A stretch of 64,000 nt of DNA from CAKSQF01 sp051867925 (lineage in GTDB: Bacteria > Bacillota > Clostridia > Oscillospirales > CAG-272). A program made the translations under genes and the position numbers. Below the pieces are notes generated by a model, which was not told where the DNA came from, searched no databases, and saw only the letters and a list, made by a program, of their open reading frames with translations. Positions 1 to 8,236 of the stretch are shown one piece after another. Every line of letters begins with the position of its first letter. The first letter of the stretch is position 1. The stretch is taken from the NCBI GenBank assembly GCA_051867925.1, contig JBJDZI010000030.1, positions 1-64,000 on the forward strand, in the 5' to 3' direction.

Positions 1-22
1 CTAAATTTATAGTTTATCGACA
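1..22 (+). repeat. Tail of a dispersed intergenic repeat, cut by the window edge
   Basis: The first 22 bases (CTAAATTTATAGTTTATCGA and two more) match the tail found at about 44540-44562 on this strand and, as the reverse complement, at 51040-51062. The rest of this copy would lie left of the window. Confidence 0.6.
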
Positions 23-28
23 GACAGA

Positions 29-63
29 CAGAGACTATGACGAAGGTCATAGTCTCTGTTTTT
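29..63 (+). terminator. Hairpin with T-tract next to the histidine kinase stop
   Basis: A 13-bp perfect stem (29-41 with 46-58, loop GAAG) is followed on the plus strand by a short T run. It has terminator form for a plus-strand gene lying left of the window. The hairpin could also limit read-through from the minus-strand histidine kinase, which stops at 86, but the minus side has no T-tract. Confidence 0.6.
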
Positions 64-85
64 GATGGGACTATCTCCCGATGAA

Positions 86-1555
86 TTATTTCTTCGTACT
101 CACGACCGTGTCTTTCTTCAGCGTAAAGGTGAACTCACAGTATTCACCCTGTTTACTGCTGACCGAGATGGTCTCTCCGTGAGCATCGATGATCGTCTTG
201 GCAATATACATTCCCAGACCAACGCCCGATTTATCCAGACTGCGGCTCTTGTCGCTCTTGTAGAAACGGTCGAAGATGTGAGGCAGATCCTCCGCAGGAA
301 TCCCCTGCCCTTCGTTGTAGACGGAAACATAGACCTTTCGGTTCATTTCCCGCAGATTGATGCGGTAAGCACCACCTTCGCGGGAGAACTTCACGGCGTT
401 GTCGCAGATGTTGTACAGAATCTGATGAATGGCATCGCGGTCTGCTACTACCATCATCCGTTCATCTTCACAGTCAAACGAAACATCCAGATGCTTCTCG
501 TCGATCCGTTGTTCAAAGGAAATCAGCACCTGACGCGCCAATTCGCAAATATCAAAGGATGCCATGGTGAATTTGCGTTCCCCTGCCTGAATTCGGGTGA
601 TATCCAGCAAAGAGGTCACCAGACGGGACAATCTGCGAACTTCGGAGGCGATGATGTTCAGATAATACTCTTGTTTTTCGGGCGGGATGGTGCCTGCGAG
701 GATGTTGTCAATATATCCCGCGATGGTAGTCATGGGCGTGCGCAAATCGTGGGAAACATTGGCAAGGAAGGTGCGGCGGGTGTCCTCCAGCGTTGCCAGA
801 CTGGACGCCATATTGTTGAACGCCATACCAAGTTCTGCGATCTCATCGTTTCCACGGACTTCCACACGAACGTCCAGTTGCCCTGCGGCAAAGGATTTGG
901 CGGCACGGGACAGATTGCGGAGCGGGCGAACGGTGCGCTCGCTGATGAAATAACTGGCGATGATGGCGGCACACATCACCCACATACAAGCGAGTACGAT
1001 CATTTTGATCATGGTCTCCATCAGATAAGCCGCCGCTTCCGAGGACTTACAGGTGAACAAATATCCGATGATCTCTCCGTTGTCCGACATGATCTGATAG
1101 GCATACGCATAATGCTTGGCAGGCAGACTGCCCATCAGATCCGATTGGCTCATCAGACTTCCGTCAGAGGAAACTTTATCCAGTACCTCGGCAGGAAACA
1201 GCGTGGAGATCAAATCCATCGGCGTAGAGTCATCACAAACCAGAACCTGACCTTGGTCATCGGTAATGACGGTGAACATCTCGCCCGAATAGCGGGTAAT
1301 AGCAGTCAGACTGCGCTGGATCGACTCGTGATCGTCCTGAATGTACTCCGCAAAACCTTCGTATTCTCCGTCATCGTACTCGGTTTGCAAATAGGTTTTC
1401 ACCGAGATCGCCACGCGTTGCAGTTCTTCCTGCTTCTGATTGTTGCTGTAATTCTGTACCAAGGAGGTGATGATCAACGCCAGAATCAGAAAACTCAGCA
1501 GGATGATCATCATAAACGCCACCATATAGCGGGCAAACACGCTTTTGAAAAGCAT
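86..1555 (-). CDS. Membrane sensor histidine kinase
   Basis: 489-residue sensor kinase. Two membrane segments (about 8-34 and 183-203) enclose an extracytoplasmic sensor of roughly 150 residues. A HAMP domain (about 205-258) follows, then a HisKA dimerisation helix with the phosphorylated His in NVSHDLRTPM (His269), and an ATPase domain with the N box (YNICDNAVKFS) and glycine boxes (FDRFYKSDKS, GVGLGMYIAK). The start is the ATG at 1555 because AAGGAG sits just before it; an earlier in-frame start lacks a binding site. It follows ychF by 51 bases on the same strand, so it is probably cotranscribed. The likely partner is the OmpR-type regulator at 2943, on the other side of ychF and transcribed away; that pairing is inferred. 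The signal is unknown. Confidence 0.9.
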   Translation of the reverse strand: MLFKSVFARYMVAFMMIILLSFLILALIITSLVQNYSNNQKQEELQRVAISVKTYLQTEYDDGEYEGFAEYIQDDHESIQRSLTAITRYSGEMFTVITDDQGQVLVCDDSTPMDLISTLFPAEVLDKVSSDGSLMSQSDLMGSLPAKHYAYAYQIMSDNGEIIGYLFTCKSSEAAAYLMETMIKMIVLACMWVMCAAIIASYFISERTVRPLRNLSRAAKSFAAGQLDVRVEVRGNDEIAELGMAFNNMASSLATLEDTRRTFLANVSHDLRTPMTTIAGYIDNILAGTIPPEKQEYYLNIIASEVRRLSRLVTSLLDITRIQAGERKFTMASFDICELARQVLISFEQRIDEKHLDVSFDCEDERMMVVADRDAIHQILYNICDNAVKFSREGGAYRINLREMNRKVYVSVYNEGQGIPAEDLPHIFDRFYKSDKSRSLDKSGVGLGMYIAKTIIDAHGETISVSSKQGEYCEFTFTLKKDTVVSTKK

Positions 1556-1606
1556 AATATCTCCTTTATCTGTCAATCGACGGTAGCGGTGACTGGCGCG
1601 CGGTCA

Positions 1607-2701
1607 TCAAACATTGAAACGGAAGAGGACGACATCGCCGTCTTTCATCACATATTCTTTTCCCTCAGAGCGATAAAGTCCCTTCTCTTTCGCGGCGCTA
1701 ACAGAACCGCACTCCTTCAGATCGTCGAATGCGACCACCTCTGCACGGATGAATCCGCGTTCGAAATCGGTATGAATTTTTCCTGCGGCTTGGGGTGCTT
1801 TGGTGCCGCGGCGGATAGTCCATGCACGTACTTCGGTAACACCTGCGGTCAGGAAACTGATGAGTCCCAACAGACTGTAGCTTGCTTTGATGAGCTTGTC
1901 CAGACCGCTCTCGGTAATGCCCAGATCAGCGATGAACATGGCTTTTTCTTCTTCATCCAGTTCGGCGATCTCCGCCTCGATCCCTGCGCAGATCGGTACC
2001 ACCTCTGCGCCTTCCTTGGCGGCATACGCGGCAAGCGCTTGATAGTGGGGATTGTTCTCGTAACTGCCGTCAACCTCATCCTCGCCGATATTGGCGGCGT
2101 AGATGACCGATTTGTCAGAAAGCAGACCCATAGAAGTCATAAGTTTCTGCTCGTCCTCGGTATAAGTCAAAGAGCGGGCGGACCGACCTTCGGAAAGTGC
2201 AATGTAGACCTTCTCCATCAGTTCCAGTTCGGGAACAAGAGATTTGTCGTTCTTCGCCAGTTTGCGCAGACGGTCCAGACGGCGTTCCACCTGCTCCAGA
2301 TCGGAAAGCACCAGTTCCATATTGATGGTTTCCACATCGCGGAGCGGATCAACCGAGCCGTCTACATGGACGATGTTTGCATTTTCAAAGCAACGGACGA
2401 CATGAACGATGGCGTCAACCTCGCGGATGTGACCCAAGAACTTGTTGCCCAGTCCTTCGCCTTTGGACGCACCCTTAACCAGTCCTGCGATGTCAACGAA
2501 CTCGATGACGGCGGGGGTGTATTTCTCTGCGTGATACAGATCGTTAAGCCAGTCCAGACGCTTGTCCGGCACGGCCACGACGCCTACATTCGGCTCAATG
2601 GTGCAGAACGGATAGTTGGCAGACTCTGCGCCTACATTAGTGATTGCGTTAAACAGTGTGCTCTTCCCGACATTGGGAAGACCTACGATACCCAGTTTCA
2701 T
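1607..2701 (-). CDS. ychF: YchF/Ola1-type P-loop ATPase
   Basis: 364 residues, full length for the family. P-loop GLPNVGKS at 7-14, the FVDIAGLVKGASKGEGLGN switch region, and a C-terminal TGS-like domain ending in DGDVVLFRFNV. YchF proteins hydrolyse ATP in preference to GTP, bind ribosomes, and are linked to stress and translation control. The start follows GAGG by about 10 bases. A sigma-A type promoter lies 41 bases upstream (2742-2770). The histidine kinase follows on the same strand. The arrangement with a sensor kinase downstream and its probable regulator upstream and divergent is unusual, but nothing in the protein itself is odd. Confidence 0.95.
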   Translation of the reverse strand: MKLGIVGLPNVGKSTLFNAITNVGAESANYPFCTIEPNVGVVAVPDKRLDWLNDLYHAEKYTPAVIEFVDIAGLVKGASKGEGLGNKFLGHIREVDAIVHVVRCFENANIVHVDGSVDPLRDVETINMELVLSDLEQVERRLDRLRKLAKNDKSLVPELELMEKVYIALSEGRSARSLTYTEDEQKLMTSMGLLSDKSVIYAANIGEDEVDGSYENNPHYQALAAYAAKEGAEVVPICAGIEAEIAELDEEEKAMFIADLGITESGLDKLIKASYSLLGLISFLTAGVTEVRAWTIRRGTKAPQAAGKIHTDFERGFIRAEVVAFDDLKECGSVSAAKEKGLYRSEGKEYVMKDGDVVLFRFNV

Positions 2702-2741
2702 GGATGGAACCTCATTTCAGTAATTCTTTTCAGATGCCTTC

Positions 2742-2770
2742 ATTATACTATATCTCCCCACAAAATGCAA
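2742..2770 (-). promoter_or_regulatory. Sigma-A type promoter of ychF
   Basis: Read on the minus strand: TTGCAT, 17 bases, TATAAT. It faces away from the response regulator promoter at 2833-2859. Confidence 0.75.
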
Positions 2771-2832
2771 GTTATTTTCAAAATTTCCCCGAAAGTTTGC
2801 AAGATGTCACATAACGTTCACAATTATTTCAT

Positions 2833-2859
2833 TTGTACGCCACAACTGGATGCTATAAT
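2833..2859 (+). promoter_or_regulatory. Extended -10 promoter of the response regulator
   Basis: TTGTAC, a short 15-base spacer, then TGC-TATAAT. The TG dinucleotide one base before the -10 can compensate for the short spacer. The leader to the ATG at 2943 is about 75 bases and AT-rich. Confidence 0.6.
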
Positions 2860-2942
2860 TCAATTGTGAACATTGATACAAAATTAACTATGTTAACAAT
2901 TTAACAGAGTTACAAATATATATATGCTATGGAGGAAGTAAA

Positions 2943-3632
2943 ATGGCTGTAAAATTATTGATTGTGGACGACGAGCCCAGCATTTGTGAATCCCTTCGTC
3001 TGTATCTGGAAAACGAAGGCTACGAGGTCAAGATCGCAAACGATGGCGTAGAAGGCGTCAGTGCTTTCAAAATGTACGAACCCGACATCGTTCTGCTGGA
3101 TATTATGATGCCCCGCAAAGACGGCTGGCAGGTCTGCCGCGAAATTCGTGAGGTCTCTTCCCGCCCCATTATTATGCTCACCGCAAAGGGTGAGATCTTC
3201 GACAAGGTTTTGGGGCTGGAACTGGGCGCGGATGATTTCGTCGTGAAGCCTTTCGATATGAAGGAACTGTCCGCTCGTATCAAGGCAGTGCTTCGTCGTT
3301 ACAGCAGTCATGACAGTGCCGGCGATGACGAGGTCGTCAAGTTTGACAACATTGAGGTCAGCCGTCAGAAGTACGAACTGAAGATCTGCGGCAAGAGCGT
3401 GGACATCCCCCCCAAGGAACTGGAACTGCTCTATTTTCTGGCGTCCAATTACAACCGCGTCTTTACCCGCGACCAGCTTCTCGATAAGGTCTGGGGCTTC
3501 GACTATCTGGGCGATTCCCGCACCGTGGACGTACACGTGAAGCGTCTGCGTGAAAAGCTGGAGGGCGTTTCGGATAAGTGGGTGCTGAAAACCGTTTGGG
3601 GTATCGGCTACAAATTCGAACTTTTACAGTAA
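2943..3632 (+). CDS. OmpR/PhoB-family response regulator
   Basis: 229 residues. The receiver domain has the acidic pair DD (9-10), phospho-acceptor Asp53 in LLDIMMP, and the conserved Lys102 in VVKPF. A winged-helix DNA-binding domain follows (about 130-226) with the usual RTVDVHVKRLREKL recognition helix and KTVWGIGYKF hairpin. GGAGG stands 8 bases before the ATG. Nearest kinase is the one at 86-1555, separated by ychF and transcribed the other way; they are the only two-component genes in the window and probably work together (inference). Targets are unknown. It ends 13 bases before a strong hairpin terminator. Confidence 0.93.
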   Translation: MAVKLLIVDDEPSICESLRLYLENEGYEVKIANDGVEGVSAFKMYEPDIVLLDIMMPRKDGWQVCREIREVSSRPIIMLTAKGEIFDKVLGLELGADDFVVKPFDMKELSARIKAVLRRYSSHDSAGDDEVVKFDNIEVSRQKYELKICGKSVDIPPKELELLYFLASNYNRVFTRDQLLDKVWGFDYLGDSRTVDVHVKRLREKLEGVSDKWVLKTVWGIGYKFELLQ

Positions 3633-3644
3633 TTCCCTATAATC

Positions 3645-3680
3645 AATAAAGGAACCGCAGCCTGCGGTTCCTTTATTTTT
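3645..3680. terminator. Terminator between the convergent response regulator and XRE genes
   Basis: A 16-base perfect inverted repeat (arms 3645-3660 and 3662-3677, GC core CCGCAG) is followed by a T run on the plus strand. The XRE gene ends at 3683 on the opposite strand, so the hairpin may serve both. Confidence 0.85.
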
Positions 3681-3682
3681 GC

Positions 3683-3931
3683 TCATTGAGTTGAACGGTC
3701 TGTGTCGACACCTGACAGTCCCTCCTCTGTCTTTGTACGAAACAGCTCGTCGATGGTCACGCCGTACAGATCGGCGATAGCGGGCAAAAGCGCGATGTCC
3801 GGGAGATTTCTCCCCGTCTCCCATTTGGACACTGCCTGCACCGTGAGCGAGAGTGATTTTGCGACCTCGCCCTGCGTCAGCCCTTTTCGGCATCGCAGCA
3901 ACCGAAGCCGCGCGGCAAAATGATTGTTCAA
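3683..3931 (-). CDS. Small XRE-family transcriptional regulator
   Basis: 82 residues, almost entirely one helix-turn-helix domain of the Cro/C1 type: LRLLRCRKGLTQGEVAKSLS, then LTVQAVSKWETGRNLPD and IALLPAIADLYGVTIDELF. A short polar tail (TEEGLSGVDTDRSTQ) follows and no sensor domain is present. The start is TTG at 3931, preceded by a strong GGAAGGAG; no ATG in frame fits as well. About 170 bases upstream lies a promoter with two short palindromes (4086-4113), possible sites for self-repression. Targets are unknown. It is the last gene before the intergenic repeat beside rpoC. Confidence 0.85.
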   Translation of the reverse strand: MNNHFAARLRLLRCRKGLTQGEVAKSLSLTVQAVSKWETGRNLPDIALLPAIADLYGVTIDELFRTKTEEGLSGVDTDRSTQ

Positions 3932-4005
3932 GCAATACTCCTTCCAAGGGATGCAGATGATACCACCTGCATCCCCCGCTCCGGTCTTTCGACCTTAGGT
4001 GGATA

Positions 4006-4047
4006 TTACTCGCCTGTCGGGGCGAGCAACATTGTCTTCATCAACAT
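4006..4047 (-). CDS. Possible 13-residue leader peptide upstream of the XRE gene
   Basis: ATG with a strong GGAGGAGGC binding site opens a 13-codon frame (MLMKTMLLAPTGE). Its last codons form one arm of a hairpin (CTCGCC and GGCGAG around CCGACA). It lies between the XRE promoter and the XRE start, so it would be in the leader of that mRNA. The evidence is only the binding site and position; it could be chance. Confidence 0.3.
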   Translation of the reverse strand: MLMKTMLLAPTGE

Positions 4048-4085
4048 TCGATCGCCTCCTCCATTTCAGATTTCGCATTCCTGCG

Positions 4086-4121
4086 ATGATATCATTATAA
4101 CAGGTTTTTCCTGAAAATCAA
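4086..4121 (-). promoter_or_regulatory. Promoter and possible operators of the XRE gene
   Basis: On the minus strand: TTGATT (4116-4121), 16 bases, TATAAT (4094-4099). The spacer holds the palindrome CAGG-5-CCTG (4101-4113), and ATGATATCAT (4086-4095) overlaps the end of the -10. Palindromes at these positions suit repression by a small XRE protein; this is inference. Confidence 0.5.
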
Positions 4122-4299
4122 TAACGCAATGGTTGAATTTTGGATAAATTTGCGGGTTTATAGGAAATTCGGTGTAATTCTATACTTCAATAGAACATAA
4201 AAGCTGTCGCAATAAGCACCATGTGATCATGCAACTGATATTCCGCGCCCCAAGGTGCACCGATAGAGTGTTTCTTTATGCAAATTCTTCGTTTTTAGG
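4122..4299. other. AT-rich spacer without a visible gene
   Basis: No open frame with a binding site, tRNA-like fold or clear promoter is seen between the XRE promoter and the repeat downstream of rpoC. Confidence 0.5.
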
Positions 4300-4482
4300 G
4301 AAGGGCGAAACCATCTCAGACGCCGAAGTATTCGTCCTCCCCTTCGCAGCCGCCGCATAGCGGCGTCTGCTACCCCACTTCCTTGGCACTTGGCTCTGCG
4401 GAAACAAGTCGGGCGGCAATGACTTGCCGCCCTGTTCCGAAAGTTCTTGGAGGTTCGGAACCTTCTTAGGGGAAGGTTCCGA
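4300..4482 (+). repeat. Mosaic palindromic repeat downstream of rpoC
   Basis: Contains the family core (AAACCATCTCAGACGCCGAA at 4308-4327), a local hairpin CCGCCGCATAGCGGCG, the conserved CCACTTCCTTGGC stretch near 4375, the hairpin GGGCGGCAA-TGAC-TTGCCGCCC (4411-4432), and the hairpin CGGAACCTTC-GAAGGTTCCG (4457-4482). The same modules, in other combinations, occur near 44.4, 51.1 and 56.5 kb. It begins 18 bases after the rpoC stop and may double as its 3' end structure, though no T-tract is present. Confidence 0.7.
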
Positions 4483-4499
4483 GATAGTATCCATACAGA

Positions 4500-7400
4500 T
4501 TATTCTTCGTCGAAGGTTTCGTCTTCCGACTCAATCATCTCATCGCCAAGAGCCTCTGCTTCATCTTCGTCCATGAAGAGATCGTCATCTTCATCCACTT
4601 CATCTTCGTCGTCCGGCGCAGGCTCAGACTTCTTCTCGACATGAGGGATGCGGTGCGCCTCCAGCTCAGCCAGAGGATCTGCACCTACGCGATCCACTTC
4701 GATGTTGCGGTAGCGTTCCATACCGGTACCGGCAGGAATCAGTTTACCGATCAGTACGTTCTCCTTCAGACCCAGCAGGTGATCCTTCTTACCGCTGATA
4801 GCGGCTTCGGTCAGCACCTTGGTGGTCTCCTGGAAGGATGCTGCGGACAGGAAGGATTCGGTCATCAGAGCTGCCTTGGTGATACCCAGCAGAACGGGAG
4901 AACTCTTGGCAAGGCAGAGATCGCGCTCGCCTGCATCGATGCGAGCCTGAATAATCTCATTCTCACGGCGGAACTCGTTGACGTCTACCAGAGAACCGAT
5001 CAGCAGATTGGTATCTCCGCCGTCTTCGATTCTGCACTTGCGAGTCATCTGCCGGGCGATTACTTCGACGTGCTTGTCATTGATCTCAACCGACTGGATA
5101 CGGTAGGTCTTCTGAATTTCCTTGATGATATAGTCGTAAGCGGCGTCCAGACCGTTGATCCGGGTAATGTCAGCCAGAGACATATGACCTTCGGTGATGG
5201 CATCGCCGCGGCTGACATAGTCGCCTTCGCTTACAACGATATGCGTGCCGAAAGGAATGGGGTAAACTGTGGTTTCCTTAGTGCCTTCGTTGGTAACGGT
5301 TACGTTGCGGGCACGCTTGGTGTCTGCAATGGAAATCACACCGGACTGCTCTGCAATCACGGCAGTCTTCTTGGGACGGCGAGCCTCGAAGATTTCTTCG
5401 ACACGGGGCAGACCTTGGGTAATATCGTTACCTGCAACGCCACCGGTGTGGAAATTTCTCATGGTCAGCTGCGTACCGGGCTCACCGATGGACTGTGCGG
5501 CAATGATACCGACAGCCTCGCCTACATTGACCTTCTTGGTGGTGGCAAGGTCCATACCGTAACAGTGAGAGCAGATACCGTATCGGCATTCACACTCCAG
5601 AACGGTGCGGATGTTTACTTCCTTGATGCCTGCGTCGACGATCTTCTTGACCTCTGCCTCGCTCAGCATGGTGTCATCCTTAGCCAGAACGTCGCCCTTA
5701 GCAATATGCTTTTCGGGAACATCGTTCGGTGCAATAACATCGCCAATGACATATCTGCCCAGCAGACGGTCGGAGAGTTTCTCCAGAACGTCATTGCCTT
5801 CTCTGATCTCCCGCACCAGCATACCGTGACGGGTTCCGCAGTTCTCTTCTCTGATAATGACCTCCTGAGAGACATCTACCAGACGACGGGTCAGATAACC
5901 GGAGTCAGCGGTCTTCAGAGCGGTATCGGACAGAGACTTACGCGCACCACGGGCGGCGATGAAGTATTCCAAAATGTTCAGACCTTCACGGAAGTTGGAC
6001 TTAACGGGCAGCTCCATAGTCTTACCGTTTGCAGCGAACATCAGACCACGCATACCTGCCAGCTGACGCATCTGCGTCATGTTACCACGGGCGCCGGAGT
6101 CTGCCATCATCTTGATAGGATTGTAGCGGTCAAAGCCTGCCTGCAGTGCGGCAACGACGTCTTTGGTTGCTTTTTCCCAAATTGCGATAACGGAGGTGTA
6201 GCGTTCTTCGTCGGTAAGTTCACCGCGCAGGAAGTGCTTGTGGATCACTTCAACGTCCTTCTCTGCCTGTCTGACGATCTCGTACTTGGCTTCGGGAACG
6301 TCTACGTCGGAGACGGAAATGGAAATGGATGCGATGGTGGAGTATTTATAGCCCATGGACTTGATGGCGTCCAGAACTTCAGCTGTCTTTTCAGGGCCGT
6401 GGATCTTGATGGTACGGTCAACAATCTCACCCAGCTGCTTCTTACCGCAGGTAAAGTGGATTTCCAGATCCAGCAGATGCTCGGGATTGGTACGGTCAAC
6501 ATAGCCCAGATCCTGAGGGATCGCCTGGTTGAAGATCAGACGACCGTAGGTCGCGTCGATAATGGCACTGTGCACCTCGCCGTCGATCTCCTTGGTCACG
6601 CGAACCTTGATGGGGGTGTGCATCTCAATGATGCCGTTCTCGTAAGCCATGGTGGCTTCGTTGAAGTCGCGGAAGATTTTGCCTTCGCCTTTCTCACCTT
6701 CGCGGTCGATGGTCAGATAGTAGGAACCCAGTACCATATCCTGAGAAGGAACGGCTACGGCTTTACCGTCGGCGGGCTTCAGCAGGTTGTTGGCGGACAG
6801 CATCAGGAAGCGTGCCTCAGCCTGTGCCTCTGCGGACAGCGGAACGTGTACAGGCATCTGGTCGCCGTCGAAGTCGGCGTTGAACGCAGTACAAACCAGA
6901 GGATGGAGCTTAATGGCTCTGCCTTCAACCAGAATTGGCTCGAATGCCTGGATGGACAGTCTGTGCAAAGTAGGAGCACGGTTCAGAAGGACGGGATGCT
7001 CTTTGATCACGTTCTCCAGTGCGTCCCAAACATCGTCGTTGACCTTTTCAACCTTCTTCTTTGCGTCCTTGATGTTGGTGGCTTTCTGAGTCTCCACCAG
7101 CCGCTTCATCACGAAGGGCTTGAAGAGTTCCAGTGCCATTTCTTTAGGCAGACCGCACTGATAGATTTTCAGTTCGGGGCCAACGACGATAACCGAACGA
7201 CCTGAGTAGTCAACACGCTTACCCAGCAGATTCTGACGGAAACGGCCCTGCTTACCGCGGAGCATTTCGGACAGAGACTTGAAGGGACGGTTAGAAGGAC
7301 CGGTGATGGGCTTGCCGCGGCGACCGTTGTCGATCAGCGCGTCCACAGCCTCCTGGAGCATTCTGCGCTCGTTACGGATGATGATCTCGGGCGAGCGAAG

Positions 7401-8216
7401 CTCCATCAGTCTCTTCAGACGGTTGTTACGGTTGATGACTCTGCGGTACAGATCGTTCAGGTCGGAGGATGCAAAGCGTCCGCCGTCCAGCTGTACCATG
7501 GAGCGGATATCGGGGGGAATTACGGGAAGTACATCCAGAATCATCCATTCGGGCTTGTTACCGCTCTTGCGGAATGCTTCGACGACTTCCAGTCGCTTGA
7601 TGAGGCGAGCCTTCTTCTGACCGGATGCGGTCAGAAGCTCAGCCTTCAGTTTTTCGGAAAGTTCGGGGATGTTCAGCTCTGCCAGCAATTCCTTGATGGC
7701 ACCTGCGCCCATGCCGACCCTGAAGTCGTCCTCGTAGGTTTCCTTGTATTTTTTGTATTCAGTCTCAGACAGAAGCTGATACTTGGACAGAGGGGTGTCA
7801 CCGGGATCGATAACAATATACTCTGCGTAGTATAGCACCTTCTCCAGCATTCTGGGGGAGATGTCCAGCAGGGTTCCCATACGGGAGGGGATGGCACGGA
7901 AGTACCAGATGTGAGATACGGGGCAGGCCAGTTCGATGTGACCCATGCGTTCCCGGCGCACCTTTTTGGTGGTAACCTCCACGCCGCACTTTTCGCAGAC
8001 TTTGCCTTTATAGCGAACTCTCTTATATTTGCCGCAGGCGCACTCCCAGTCCTTGGTCGGACCAAAGATACGCTCGCAGAACAGACCGTCCCGCTCTGCT
8101 TTGAGGGTACGGTAGTTGATGGTTTCGGGCTTCTTAACCTCGCCGAAAGACCAACTGCGGATCATTTCGGGGGACGCAAGACCAATTTCAATTGAATCAA
8201 ATACGCGTTCTTCCAT
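4500..8216 (-). CDS. rpoC: DNA-directed RNA polymerase beta' subunit
   Basis: 1238 residues. The N-terminal zinc site has Cys59, Cys61, Cys74 and Cys77 (ECACGK, CEKCGV). The catalytic magnesium loop NADFDGDQ carries Asp448, Asp450 and Asp452. The bridge helix and trigger loop regions are intact, as is the second zinc cluster (CECRYGICSHCYG). It ends in a strongly acidic tail of about 40 residues rich in Asp and Glu. The length fits Clostridia, which lack the large insertions of proteobacteria. AAGGAGATG precedes the ATG. It lies 20 bases downstream of rpoB in one transcription unit. Confidence 0.98.
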   Translation of the reverse strand: MEERVFDSIEIGLASPEMIRSWSFGEVKKPETINYRTLKAERDGLFCERIFGPTKDWECACGKYKRVRYKGKVCEKCGVEVTTKKVRRERMGHIELACPVSHIWYFRAIPSRMGTLLDISPRMLEKVLYYAEYIVIDPGDTPLSKYQLLSETEYKKYKETYEDDFRVGMGAGAIKELLAELNIPELSEKLKAELLTASGQKKARLIKRLEVVEAFRKSGNKPEWMILDVLPVIPPDIRSMVQLDGGRFASSDLNDLYRRVINRNNRLKRLMELRSPEIIIRNERRMLQEAVDALIDNGRRGKPITGPSNRPFKSLSEMLRGKQGRFRQNLLGKRVDYSGRSVIVVGPELKIYQCGLPKEMALELFKPFVMKRLVETQKATNIKDAKKKVEKVNDDVWDALENVIKEHPVLLNRAPTLHRLSIQAFEPILVEGRAIKLHPLVCTAFNADFDGDQMPVHVPLSAEAQAEARFLMLSANNLLKPADGKAVAVPSQDMVLGSYYLTIDREGEKGEGKIFRDFNEATMAYENGIIEMHTPIKVRVTKEIDGEVHSAIIDATYGRLIFNQAIPQDLGYVDRTNPEHLLDLEIHFTCGKKQLGEIVDRTIKIHGPEKTAEVLDAIKSMGYKYSTIASISISVSDVDVPEAKYEIVRQAEKDVEVIHKHFLRGELTDEERYTSVIAIWEKATKDVVAALQAGFDRYNPIKMMADSGARGNMTQMRQLAGMRGLMFAANGKTMELPVKSNFREGLNILEYFIAARGARKSLSDTALKTADSGYLTRRLVDVSQEVIIREENCGTRHGMLVREIREGNDVLEKLSDRLLGRYVIGDVIAPNDVPEKHIAKGDVLAKDDTMLSEAEVKKIVDAGIKEVNIRTVLECECRYGICSHCYGMDLATTKKVNVGEAVGIIAAQSIGEPGTQLTMRNFHTGGVAGNDITQGLPRVEEIFEARRPKKTAVIAEQSGVISIADTKRARNVTVTNEGTKETTVYPIPFGTHIVVSEGDYVSRGDAITEGHMSLADITRINGLDAAYDYIIKEIQKTYRIQSVEINDKHVEVIARQMTRKCRIEDGGDTNLLIGSLVDVNEFRRENEIIQARIDAGERDLCLAKSSPVLLGITKAALMTESFLSAASFQETTKVLTEAAISGKKDHLLGLKENVLIGKLIPAGTGMERYRNIEVDRVGADPLAELEAHRIPHVEKKSEPAPDDEDEVDEDDDLFMDEDEAEALGDEMIESEDETFDEE

Positions 8217-8236
8217 TATTCTGCATCTCCTTTCAA

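Noticed and set aside
62..2869. Open frame of 935 codons on the plus strand, opposite ychF and the histidine kinase
   Set aside because: It is the antisense shadow of two clear genes, has no binding site and no recognisable domain. Long antisense frames are expected here because stop-complement codons are rare in the real genes.
4300..4482. CRISPR array or insertion sequence at the repeated blocks
   Set aside because: The repeats are palindromic and mosaic, not regularly spaced with unique spacers, and no transposase or cas gene is present.
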